Shown here piece after piece: positions 55,374 to 63,111 of a stretch of 64,000 nucleotides of DNA; position 1 is the first letter of the stretch; each line of letters starts with the position of its first letter. The notes beneath the pieces are model-generated. The model was not told where the DNA came from, ran no database searches, and saw only the letters and a list, made by a program, of their open reading frames with translations. Where the stretch lies: the NCBI RefSeq assembly GCF_000521785.1, contig NZ_JALZ01000003.1, positions 1-64,000 on the forward strand, written 5' to 3'. The translations under genes and the position numbers were made by a program. Source of the stretch: Roseivivax halodurans JCM 10272 (GTDB taxonomy: Bacteria > Pseudomonadota > Alphaproteobacteria > Rhodobacterales > Rhodobacteraceae).

Positions 55374-55793
55374 ATGCTTCAGGTCAGCAACCGCATCGCT
55401 ATCGAAGACTGGGAGATCACGGAACAGTTCGTGCGGGCCTCCGGGCCCGGCGGGCAGAACGTCAACAAGGTCTCGACCGCCGTGGAGTTGCGGTTCGAGG
55501 CCGAGCGCTCGCCCAATCTGCCCGGCCCGGTGAAGGCGCGCCTGCGCCGCCTCGCGGGGCGGAAATGGACCAAGGACGGCGCGCTGATCATCCAGGTGGA
55601 CGAAACCCGCAGCCAGAGCCGCAACCGCGAGATCGCCCGCGAGCGGTTGGCCGATCTGATCGCCAAGGCCCTCGAAACGCCAAAGCGGCGCATTCCGACG
55701 AAGCCGTCCAAGACCCAGAAGCGCAAGCGGGTCGAGGCCAAGAAGGCCCGCGGGGAGAAGAAGGCCCTTCGCGGCAGGGTCGATCCGACCTGA
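55374..55793 (+). CDS. arfB: Alternative ribosome-rescue factor ArfB (YaeJ/ICT1-like)
   Basis: Peptidyl-tRNA hydrolase that frees stalled ribosomes. The 139-residue protein has the catalytic GGQ in ASGPGGQNVNKVSTAVEL (about 22-39) and the long basic C-terminal tail (about 100-139) that enters the empty mRNA channel. The ATG at 55374 lies 30 bases after an intrinsic terminator and has no Shine-Dalgarno; TAAGAC (55362-55367) six bases upstream could be a -10 for a leaderless transcript, with -35 CTTTTA (55339-55344) in the terminator's T-tract. Otherwise it depends on read-through from the leader. Confidence 0.92.
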   Translation: MLQVSNRIAIEDWEITEQFVRASGPGGQNVNKVSTAVELRFEAERSPNLPGPVKARLRRLAGRKWTKDGALIIQVDETRSQSRNREIARERLADLIAKALETPKRRIPTKPSKTQKRKRVEAKKARGEKKALRGRVDPT

Positions 55794-55802
55794 CCGCGCG
55801 GG

Positions 55803-56300
55803 TCAGCCCTCCGCGCCCGGATAGACCTTCATGAGGAGATCTTGGAGGCTGGATCTCTCGCTGGCCGAGAGGCGAGCAAAGACCCTGTCCTCGTGTGCCC
55901 TGACGGCCTGCGAAGCCTTTGCGGCCAAAGCCTCTCCGGCCGCGGTCGGCGTCAGCGCATAGGCGCGCCGATCCGTCGGAACGCGGGTGCGCTCGACCAG
56001 CTTGCGGTCCTCGAGCTCGTCCAGGATCGACACGAGGTTCGGGCGCTCGATCTGCAGGGCGTCGGCCAGCTGCGACTGGCGCAGACCGCGGTGCTCGACG
56101 ATCACGGTGAGGACGGACATGGTGATCATGCGCAGGTCGACATCCTTGAGACTGCGCGCCAGGTCCGATTGCACGAAATTCGATGCGCGCCGAAGGTGAT
56201 GCCCGAGGAAGCGACGCAACACGGCGTCGTCCACCGCCTCGCCGATGTCTTGGTCTGCTGTTCTGTTCATCTTGGAATCGTCGGTCTCGACTTGGGCCAT
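55803..56300 (-). CDS. MarR-family transcriptional regulator
   Basis: Winged-helix regulator of 165 residues. DNA-binding region about 65-125: RQSQLADALQIERPNLVSILDEL and then ERTRVPTDRRAYALTPTAAG, with the wing Asp-Arg-Arg. MarR dimers usually sense small phenolic or lipid ligands. It ends the likely dctPQM-SDR-marR run. The start could be ATG 56300 or 56270 (MNRTADQD); neither has a strong Shine-Dalgarno. Confidence 0.9.
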   Translation of the reverse strand: MAQVETDDSKMNRTADQDIGEAVDDAVLRRFLGHHLRRASNFVQSDLARSLKDVDLRMITMSVLTVIVEHRGLRQSQLADALQIERPNLVSILDELEDRKLVERTRVPTDRRAYALTPTAAGEALAAKASQAVRAHEDRVFARLSASERSSLQDLLMKVYPGAEG

Positions 56301-56368
56301 TGTAAATTGCCAGCTTCGGGATGACGGCGGACGACGCTGCTTCGCGTCAGCTGTCCAGCGCCTGGGAT

Positions 56369-57133
56369 CTATTTCGGGGGCAAACGGACCGCTCCGTCAA
56401 GGCGGATGACGGTGCCGTTCAGATAAGGATTTCGAACTATGTCAGCGACAAGACGGGCATATTCCGCCGGGTCGCCCAATCTTTGCGGGAACGGGATGTT
56501 GGCGGCGATCGCTTCGGTCGTCTCGGGCGGCAGGCCCTCCATCATCGGCGTGTGGAAAAGGCCGGGCGCGATCGTCATCACGCGGACGCCGTGTCGCGCA
56601 AGTTCCCGCGCCGCCGGAAGGCACATACCCGCGACACCGCCCTTCGAGGCGGCATAGGCGCTCTGCCCGATCTGACCCTCTTCGAAGGCGATCGACGCGG
56701 TGTTGACGATCACGCCCCTCTCGCCACTGTCGAGCGCGTCGAGCTCGCTCATGACCTTGGCCACATGGCTCATGACGGCGTAGGTGCCCAGTAGGTTGAC
56801 CCGTACGACCTGCTCGAAGACGTCGAGCGACAATGCGCCTTCGCGGCCGACGATGCGTTTTGCCGGCGCGATCCCGGCGCAATTCACCGCGATCCGAAGC
56901 GCGACACCGAGCTCTTCCGCAGCCGTCGCCACCGCCCGGCCGACCGCATCGCCGTCGGTCACGTCGGCAGAGACCGCGACGCCTCCGATCTCGTCGGCGA
57001 GCGCCTGCGCGGCATCGGCCTCCCTGTCCAGCACCGCGACGCGCGCGCCCTCGCCGGCGAGGTGGCGCGCCGTCGCTGCTCCGAGGCCGCTCGCCCCGCC
57101 GCTGACAATGGCGCCCAGTCCCATGATCTCCAT
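56369..57133 (-). CDS. SDR-family 3-hydroxyacyl-CoA/17-beta-hydroxysteroid dehydrogenase-like protein
   Basis: Short-chain dehydrogenase of 254 residues. GGASGLGAA (about 12-20) binds NAD(P), and NCAG, the catalytic Ser (NTASIAF, about 154-160) and YAASK (about 168-172) complete the active site. The C-terminal LNGTVIRLDGAVRLPPK and overall pattern resemble HSD10-like 3-hydroxyacyl-CoA dehydrogenases. Start at ATG 57133 with a GGAGGAG site seven bases upstream. It lies between a TRAP transporter and the MarR gene. Confidence 0.87.
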   Translation of the reverse strand: MEIMGLGAIVSGGASGLGAATARHLAGEGARVAVLDREADAAQALADEIGGVAVSADVTDGDAVGRAVATAAEELGVALRIAVNCAGIAPAKRIVGREGALSLDVFEQVVRVNLLGTYAVMSHVAKVMSELDALDSGERGVIVNTASIAFEEGQIGQSAYAASKGGVAGMCLPAARELARHGVRVMTIAPGLFHTPMMEGLPPETTEAIAANIPFPQRLGDPAEYARLVADIVRNPYLNGTVIRLDGAVRLPPK

Positions 57134-57182
57134 CGCGCCCGCTCCTCCCGCGATGCCGTACAAACGACATCCATTTCCGGCA

Positions 57183-57199
57183 TATGATGATACACCATA
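57183..57199. promoter_or_regulatory. Imperfect palindrome upstream of the SDR gene
   Basis: TATGATGATACACCATA has matching outer arms (TATG and TG against CA and CATA) around a mismatched centre. It sits 50 bases upstream of the SDR ATG. Candidate operator for the MarR protein; unproven. Confidence 0.3.
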
Positions 57200-57245
57200 C
57201 CGAAACCCGAGAGTTCCGCACGTCCCCTTTGCCGCAACGGCGGGC

Positions 57246-58559
57246 TTACTCCAGCAGGAAGAGCGTGATCGAGGGAAAGAGCACGAGGATCACGACCCGG
57301 GCGATGTCGGATCCGACGAACCACATCACCGCCTTGTAGGTGTCTCCCATGGGCGTGGCCCGGTCCATCGAGTTGATGATGAAGAGGTTCATGCCCACCG
57401 GGGGCGTGATGAGGCCCACCTCGACGACGATCAGAACGAGGATGCCGAACCAGATCGCCATGTGTTCGGGGCTCATGCCGAAATCTAGGACCGAGATCAC
57501 CGGGAAGAAGATCGGGATCGTCAGCAGGATCATCGATAGGCTGTCCATGAGGCAGCCGAAGGCGAGGTAGAAGACCAGGATCAGCGTCAGCACGGTCCAC
57601 GGCGAGAAACCCTGGCTCACCACCCAGTTCGACAGCTCCTGCGGCACCTGACTGAGCGCGAGGAACGAGTTGTAGAACGCGGCTCCGAGCACGATGAAGA
57701 AGATCATCGCGGTCGATGTCGCCGTGGCGATGATGCTCTCCTTGAACACGGCCCAGTTGAGATTGCCCGACAGCAGCGCCGCGATCCCGGTGCCCGCCGC
57801 GCCCACCGCCGCACCCTCGGTCGGGGTGAACCAGCCGAGATAGATGCCACCGACGACCAGGAGGAACACGATCAGAACAGGCCAGACATTGGCGAGCGCG
57901 CGCCAGCGCTCCGCGTAGGGCTGCGGCTCGCGGGTGCCAGCCCGTTCGGGATGGAGCCGAACGTAGATCGAAATCACGATAATGTAGCCGATCGCTGCCA
58001 GAACACCCGGGATGAAGGCCGCGAGAAAGAGCTTGGCGATGTTCTGCTCGGTCAGGATCGCGTAGATGACGAGGATCACGGATGGCGGAATGAGGATGCC
58101 GAGCGTGCCCCCCGCCGCCAGAGTCGCCGTCGAGAAGCCACCGTCGTAGCCGTAGCGCTTGAGCTCGGGCAGCGCGACGCGGCTCATCGTGGCGGCGGTC
58201 GCGAGCGAGGAGCCGCAGATGGCGCCGAAGCCAGCGCAGGCTCCGACCGCCGCCATGGCGACGCCCCCCTTGCGATGCCCGAGCCAGGCCTCCGCGGCTT
58301 TGAAAAGCGAGGTCGACATCCCCGACAGCGTCGCGAACTGCCCCATCAGAAGGAACATCGGAATGATCGTCAGCGAGTAGCTCGAGAAGGTCGTGTAGGT
58401 CTCGGACTTGAGCTTGGAGAGAAACATCGCCGGCGTGCCGATCGCGAGCCAGAGCCCGCCCATCCCGCAGAGCAGCATCGCAAGGCCGATCGGAGCCCGC
58501 AGAAATATCATCAGTAGCAGGACAGGGAAGGAGGCGTAGCCGAGCTCGAGCGCGCTCAA
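57246..58559 (-). CDS. TRAP transporter large permease (DctM-like)
   Basis: Large membrane subunit (437 residues, about 12 helices) of a TRAP dicarboxylate-type transporter. It has 'SGMSTSLFKAAEAWLGHRKGGVAMAAVGACAGFGAICGSSLATAATM' in part, the TRAP-C domain hallmark, and 'GTLGILIPPSVILVIYAILT'. The start is TTG 58559, which overlaps the dctQ TGA (TTGA); no ATG fits upstream. Works with the DctQ and DctP genes. Sodium-coupled uptake. Confidence 0.88.
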   Translation of the reverse strand: MSALELGYASFPVLLLMIFLRAPIGLAMLLCGMGGLWLAIGTPAMFLSKLKSETYTTFSSYSLTIIPMFLLMGQFATLSGMSTSLFKAAEAWLGHRKGGVAMAAVGACAGFGAICGSSLATAATMSRVALPELKRYGYDGGFSTATLAAGGTLGILIPPSVILVIYAILTEQNIAKLFLAAFIPGVLAAIGYIIVISIYVRLHPERAGTREPQPYAERWRALANVWPVLIVFLLVVGGIYLGWFTPTEGAAVGAAGTGIAALLSGNLNWAVFKESIIATATSTAMIFFIVLGAAFYNSFLALSQVPQELSNWVVSQGFSPWTVLTLILVFYLAFGCLMDSLSMILLTIPIFFPVISVLDFGMSPEHMAIWFGILVLIVVEVGLITPPVGMNLFIINSMDRATPMGDTYKAVMWFVGSDIARVVILVLFPSITLFLLE

Positions 58560-59140
58560 TGGTCCGCTCCCACTTCGCCGGGTAGCGGTGCGTGGCCCGT
58601 CCGGACCCCGATGACCCGCGCGAACGCGCAATAGACGGCGACGATGGAGGCAGCGAGGGCACCCGCGAAGCTGGCCGCGTAGGCCCACCAGATCGGGAAT
58701 TGCAGCAGGAACGTCGTCTCGCCGTAGCGCATCTTGTCGGTCATTCCGAACCAGAGACGGCAAGTGATGAGGATGATCGCGCCGGCGAGCGCGATCTCCC
58801 AGAAGGCCACGAGGGTCCGCTGGGCGGGCCCCGGCATCCGCGAGGTGAAGATGTCCACCGTCGCATGCGCGCCATAGAGTTGCGCGACCGGCAGGAAAGC
58901 AAAGATCGCGAATGCGATCCCGGCCTCGACCAGCTCGAAATCGCCGGTGATCGGCCCCACGCCGGATGCAATCAACGCCTCGCCGAGCCCGGGCAGCGTG
59001 GCCGTCATCCACTCCGAGTGGCCGAGCGTGTTGAGCCCCCGCCCGATCACGCTCGCGCAAGTCAGCACGACGAGGCCGGTCAGGACCAGCCCGCCGATCA
59101 GAGCCATGAGGCGGGCCAGCGAGGTCACGAGTGTCAGCAT
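58556..59140 (-). CDS. TRAP transporter small permease (DctQ-like)
   Basis: Four-helix membrane subunit of 194 residues. Hydrophobic segments near 10-30, 65-85, 105-125 and 140-160. The ATG at 59140 has AGGA upstream. It lies after dctP with an intercistronic hairpin and overlaps dctM. The helix 3-4 region 'TFLLQFPIWWAYAASF' is typical of DctQ. Confidence 0.88.
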   Translation of the reverse strand: MLTLVTSLARLMALIGGLVLTGLVVLTCASVIGRGLNTLGHSEWMTATLPGLGEALIASGVGPITGDFELVEAGIAFAIFAFLPVAQLYGAHATVDIFTSRMPGPAQRTLVAFWEIALAGAIILITCRLWFGMTDKMRYGETTFLLQFPIWWAYAASFAGALAASIVAVYCAFARVIGVRTGHAPLPGEVGADH

Positions 59141-59159
59141 GAAGGATCCTGCGGTCTTG

Positions 59160-59180
59160 GGGGCCGGCTTTCCCGGCCCC
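59160..59180 (-). promoter_or_regulatory. Hairpin between dctP and dctQ
   Basis: GGGGCCGG (59160-59167), 5-base loop, CCGGCCCC (59173-59180), no T-run. It lies in the 46-base gap after dctP and probably stabilises the dctP mRNA 3' end or partly stops transcription, so that the periplasmic protein is made in excess. Confidence 0.5.
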
Positions 59181-59186
59181 GCCTTG

Positions 59187-60218
59187 TCACTCGGCCGAGT
59201 GCTTCTCGATCAGCTCGCGCGCCCGGTCGTAGAGACCCTGTCCGTCGAGCCCGCGGCCGTCCATCTCCTCGATCCAGGCATCGATGGTGGGCGCGGCGGC
59301 CTCCTTCCACTCTGCCACCTGCTCTTCCGAGAGCGTGATGATGTTGTTGCCCGCCTCGACCGCCGCCTCGCGCGCAGGCTCGTCATAGGCCTGTTGCGTC
59401 TTGCCGGCAAAGCCCGAGAATTCGAGGCCGGAATTGTCGTCGATCACCTGCTTCAGATCGCCGGGCAGTGAATCGTAGGTGTTCTGGTTAATCGCGAAGA
59501 TGAACGAGGTCGTGTAGAGCATCTCGGGCCCGAACTCGGTGTGGTTCTGCACGAGCTCGGGGATGCGCAGCGCGCTCGTCACCTCCCACGGGATCACGGC
59601 GCCGTCCACGACGCCCTTCGACAGGGCCTCGGGAATAGCGGGCACCGGCATGCCGACCGGCGTCGCGCCAAGACGTTCCAGCATCATGTTCGTCGTGCGG
59701 GTCGGCGCGCGCAGCTTCATGCCGTTGAGATCCTCGACCGTCTCGATCGGCTCATTCGAATGGATGACGCCCGGACCGTGCACCCAGGTGCCGAGCAGTT
59801 TGAAATCGCTGAAATCCTCGTCGACCATCGTTTCCTGGGCGAGCTCCCAATACGCTTTCGAGGCGGGCTCCGCGTCCGTCAGGATGAAGGGAAGCTCGAA
59901 CACCTCGGCGCGTGGGAAACGCCCGGGGGTGTAGCCGGCCACGGTCCAGATCACGTCCGCGACGCCGTCGATCACTTGGTCGACGAGCTGCGGAGGGGTG
60001 CCGCCGAGCTGCATCGACGGATAGTGCTGTACCGCGATGCGTCCGTCCGATTGCTCCTCGATGCGCTGCTTCCAGACCTCGAGGATGTGCGTCGGCACGT
60101 TGGCCTGCAGCGGCAGGAACTGGTGCATCCGGAGCGTCACCTCCTGCGCGGACACGGCCGTCCCCGCCAGTCCGAGCGCAATTACCGCGCCCGCAAGCGT
60201 TCTGCGAGTGATTGTCAT
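59187..60218 (-). CDS. TRAP transporter substrate-binding protein (DctP-like)
   Basis: Periplasmic substrate-binding protein of 343 residues. Signal peptide about 1-24 (ends ...TAVSAQEV). The TRAP-P fold is shown by the early VTLRMHQFLPL, the Arg in MKLRAPTRTTN (about 173-183) that binds substrate carboxylates and EALSKGVVDGAVIPWEV (about 200-216). 'GGTPPQLVDQVIDGVADVIW' is a TRAP/DctP region. Ligand is likely a carboxylic acid. GGGGAGG precedes the ATG. Confidence 0.9.
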   Translation of the reverse strand: MTITRRTLAGAVIALGLAGTAVSAQEVTLRMHQFLPLQANVPTHILEVWKQRIEEQSDGRIAVQHYPSMQLGGTPPQLVDQVIDGVADVIWTVAGYTPGRFPRAEVFELPFILTDAEPASKAYWELAQETMVDEDFSDFKLLGTWVHGPGVIHSNEPIETVEDLNGMKLRAPTRTTNMMLERLGATPVGMPVPAIPEALSKGVVDGAVIPWEVTSALRIPELVQNHTEFGPEMLYTTSFIFAINQNTYDSLPGDLKQVIDDNSGLEFSGFAGKTQQAYDEPAREAAVEAGNNIITLSEEQVAEWKEAAAPTIDAWIEEMDGRGLDGQGLYDRARELIEKHSAE

Positions 60219-60339
60219 GTGATCCTCCCCTGTGCCGCGCGCTCGCGGCGTTGCGCCGGTCTCCCCCGGTCACGTGCGGCGCCAGACTGCGCCGTTCTCC
60301 GGGGAAATGCATGCAAATTCGAGCGCCGGATGCAAGGCA

Positions 60340-60367
60340 AATTCGCCGACCGGCCGGTCGGCGAATT
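60340..60367. repeat. 28-bp perfect palindrome between TIGR02302 and dctP
   Basis: Half-site AATTCGCCGACCGG is followed by its exact reverse complement, so 28 bases are perfectly self-complementary. GCAAATTCG occurs twice, at 60313-60321 and 60337-60345, 24 bases apart. It lies 120 bases upstream of the dctP ATG and 72 bases from the TIGR02302 stop. The gap 60219-60439 otherwise holds nothing visible. Confidence 0.8.
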
Positions 60368-60439
60368 ACGTCAGGAGTGGCGAAATCAGCGTATCAGACT
60401 GCGGCCGGAAACCGAGCGCTTCGTTACGCAAGTTTGGAT

Positions 60440-63058
60440 TCAGAACCGGTCGAGAAGCCGTTCGAGGTACTCGAGTTCCTCCTCGGGACGCTCACCCTCG
60501 CCGGACCGGCGTCGGATCTCGTCCAGCAGCTCTCGCGCACGTCGATAGACGTCCTCGCCCTGCAACATGGACTCGGCCGTGCCGGTCTGTCCGTTGGAGC
60601 CGGTGTCGCGGCCCAGAGGGTCGCGCTGCTGACCGGGATCCTGCCCCTCGGCCATACCCTGCTGGCCCTGCTGCCCGGGCTGCTGTCCCTGCTCCCCGGC
60701 CATCGCTTCGCCGAGATTGCGCATGCCCTCGCGCAGCGCTTCCATCGCCTCGGACTGCCGGTCGATCGCTCCGGCGAGGTCGTTCTCCCGCAGCGCGTCC
60801 TCGGCGCCATCCATCGCGCCCTCGGCCCGGTCGAGAGCTTCGGCAGCGCGGTCACCTGCCTCAGAACCGCCGCCGGGGAGATTCTGACGCTGCCGATTCA
60901 GCTCCTGACGCAGAGCGCCCTGCCGGTTGGCAAGGCTGTCCTCGAGGGACTGCTCGCCGGCTTGTCCTCCGGGCTGCTGCCCCTGACCCGGCTGATTACC
61001 CTGGCCCTGTCCTTGACCCTGCTGCTGCCCGGGCTGCTGACCCTGCCCCTGCTGCTGGCCTTGCTGACCCTGTTGTCCCTGGTTGAACTGCTCCTGCAGG
61101 TCGCGGAACGCCTGGTCGGACAATCCCTGCTGTTCGCGAAGCGTCTCGGCGAGATCGTCCATCGCCTGTTCGCCCGGGCTCTGCTGACCCTGACCCTGGC
61201 CTTGGGTGACGCGCATGTTCTCCATCATGCGCTGAAGCTCCTCTAGCGCCTGCTGGGCCTCGGCCATGCGGCCCTGCTCCATAAGCTCCTGAATCTTGTC
61301 CATCATCTCCTGCAGGTCGCTCTGCGACATCTGCATCATGTTCTCTGCGGGGTTCTGCGGCATGTCGGGATTCTGCTCGCTGTCCCGCTGCGCCTGCTGG
61401 GCGAGCTGGCGCATGTAATCGTCGGTCGCTTGCCGAAGCTCCTGCATCAGCTCGGCGATCTCCTGCTCCGAGGCGCCGTTCTTCATCGCCTCGTTAAGAC
61501 GTTCCTGCGCCCGGGCAAGACGCTCGCGCGCGTCGTCGATATCGCCGTCCTCGAGCAGAACCGCAAAATCCCAGAGCGCCTGCGCAAGCTCGTCGCGTTC
61601 CTCGAGGGTGAGCCCGTTCTCCGACTGGCGCTCGAGATTGGTGCGGATCGTCCGCATGCGCAGGAAGTGCTTGGCCTCGCGGAAGACGTCGTCGGGTTCG
61701 TGGCTGATCGCACGCAGGATCATGGCGACATCGCCCGCATTCTCGCGCGTCCAGAGAAGCGCGCGCCGCTGCTCGATCACGGCGGCCGCCATCGGGTCGA
61801 AGAAGCGGCGGCCGGGCAGAGTCACAACCTCGGTCTCGGACGTTCCGGTCTGGCCTGCGTCATCCGTCACCTGAAACGTGATCTCGACCGGCAGGTTTGC
61901 CCAGGCGTGCCGCGAGAAATTATCGACGAGTGCCTCCTCAAACTCCGTTCGGTCCCCGGCGATCGGCATCGGGAGCGGCACCTCGATCGCGGGGCGCTCC
62001 TCGGGATCGGCCTCGAGCAGGAAGCTCCGGTCCACCTCGTCGAGCGCAAGCGAGATCCGCGCAGTTCCTGCCGCGACCCCGTAATCGTCCGTCGCCTGGA
62101 ACGGCAGGGACGCCTCGCCGTCCCAAGTTGTCTCGAAGGCTCCCGCCCGGGCCACTCCGGGGGCGGCATCGGCGGTCATCATCACGTCCCAGGCCCGGCC
62201 GCCGGGACCGTCGACCGCGATCCGGCCCGACCGCGCGATGTCGAAGGCCTGTGCGGTTTCCTGCGCCTGCGCGTCCGATTGCTCGAAGGGGCGTCCCGAC
62301 ACGGTCTCGGCCACGGAAAGCGCGCCCGCCTCGCCGTACATACGGAGCGTCACGCGGCTGCCCTCGGGCACGGAGACGGACTCCGCGTTTATGTCGTTGA
62401 GATAGAGCGCTGGCTTGCGGGTATAGGCGGGTGGTTCGATCCAGCCCTCCCAAGTGGGGCCCGTCGCGAGCTCGCTGCCGCCTCCCGGCCCCATGCCCGT
62501 CACGGACTGTACCCGCAGGACCGAACCGAAGAGCAGCGCGACGCAGAGCGCGAGAAGCGCGACGTAGCGCAGCGCATAGGGATCGGCGTCGGCCACACGA
62601 AGATCGGGGCGGACGCCGCGCGCCTCGCCAAGCCGCGCCCGCATCCGGCTTTGGTGGGCGGCCCAGAGCGCCGAGGACGCCGCGTCCCTGTCCCCGATTG
62701 CCTGCCGATCGAGCGATGCGCGAATGGGATGACCGCGCATGGTCGCATCGAGCCGGGCGAGAGCACCCTCGCGGCTCGGCCATGCGAATCGCCGCACGCC
62801 GCGGATCAGCGCCCAGAGGGTCGTCACGCCTGCGATTGCCGCGACCGCCCAAACGACCCAGAGCGCCACCATGTCCTGAAGTCCGAGCATCAGGGCGGCG
62901 AGCACCGCAAAGAGCACCGACCAGAGCGGCCAGAAGGCGCGCACGATGCGTTCCGCGACCATGCCCGCGCGAGTAAGGGCGAGCGGGCGCGCAACGGATC
63001 TGAGGATGTCGGCGGGGGTGGAGCGGTGGTTAGTGCTTTCGGTGGTGCTGTCGGCCAT
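60440..63058 (-). CDS. TIGR02302/DUF4175 large membrane protein with Gln-rich segment
   Basis: Protein of 872 residues with TIGR02302 architecture: two membrane helices near 45-85 and one near 165-185, a central beta-rich exported region (about 200-410), then long helices (about 420-560) and a very Gln/Gly-rich low-complexity stretch (about 655-710 and 800-815, repeated QGQQGQ) followed by a charged helical C-terminus. Function unknown; the family is conserved in alphaproteobacteria. It starts 52 bases after the lysA stop, on the same strand, so could share its transcript. The repeated CTG/CCTG codons make it prone to slippage. Confidence 0.85.
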   Translation of the reverse strand: MADSTTESTNHRSTPADILRSVARPLALTRAGMVAERIVRAFWPLWSVLFAVLAALMLGLQDMVALWVVWAVAAIAGVTTLWALIRGVRRFAWPSREGALARLDATMRGHPIRASLDRQAIGDRDAASSALWAAHQSRMRARLGEARGVRPDLRVADADPYALRYVALLALCVALLFGSVLRVQSVTGMGPGGGSELATGPTWEGWIEPPAYTRKPALYLNDINAESVSVPEGSRVTLRMYGEAGALSVAETVSGRPFEQSDAQAQETAQAFDIARSGRIAVDGPGGRAWDVMMTADAAPGVARAGAFETTWDGEASLPFQATDDYGVAAGTARISLALDEVDRSFLLEADPEERPAIEVPLPMPIAGDRTEFEEALVDNFSRHAWANLPVEITFQVTDDAGQTGTSETEVVTLPGRRFFDPMAAAVIEQRRALLWTRENAGDVAMILRAISHEPDDVFREAKHFLRMRTIRTNLERQSENGLTLEERDELAQALWDFAVLLEDGDIDDARERLARAQERLNEAMKNGASEQEIAELMQELRQATDDYMRQLAQQAQRDSEQNPDMPQNPAENMMQMSQSDLQEMMDKIQELMEQGRMAEAQQALEELQRMMENMRVTQGQGQGQQSPGEQAMDDLAETLREQQGLSDQAFRDLQEQFNQGQQGQQGQQQGQGQQPGQQQGQGQGQGNQPGQGQQPGGQAGEQSLEDSLANRQGALRQELNRQRQNLPGGGSEAGDRAAEALDRAEGAMDGAEDALRENDLAGAIDRQSEAMEALREGMRNLGEAMAGEQGQQPGQQGQQGMAEGQDPGQQRDPLGRDTGSNGQTGTAESMLQGEDVYRRARELLDEIRRRSGEGERPEEELEYLERLLDRF
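60660..60697 (-). repeat. First Gln/Gly low-complexity codon run in the TIGR02302 gene
   Basis: Short tandem-like repetition of CAG/GGC/CAA codons encoding QGQQPGQQGQQG. Lower-copy version of the repeat at 60945-61095. Confidence 0.5.
60945..61095 (-). repeat. Long Gln/Gly low-complexity codon run in the TIGR02302 gene
   Basis: Imperfect repeat of Gln and Gly codons (QGQQ, QGQG, PGQ units) over about 50 residues. Likely flexible, length-variable among related strains. Confidence 0.6.
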
Positions 63059-63111
63059 GCGATCTCCCGGTCCGGGGAAGCCGCGCTTCCCTCAGGGGCA
63101 AGGCCGCGCGG

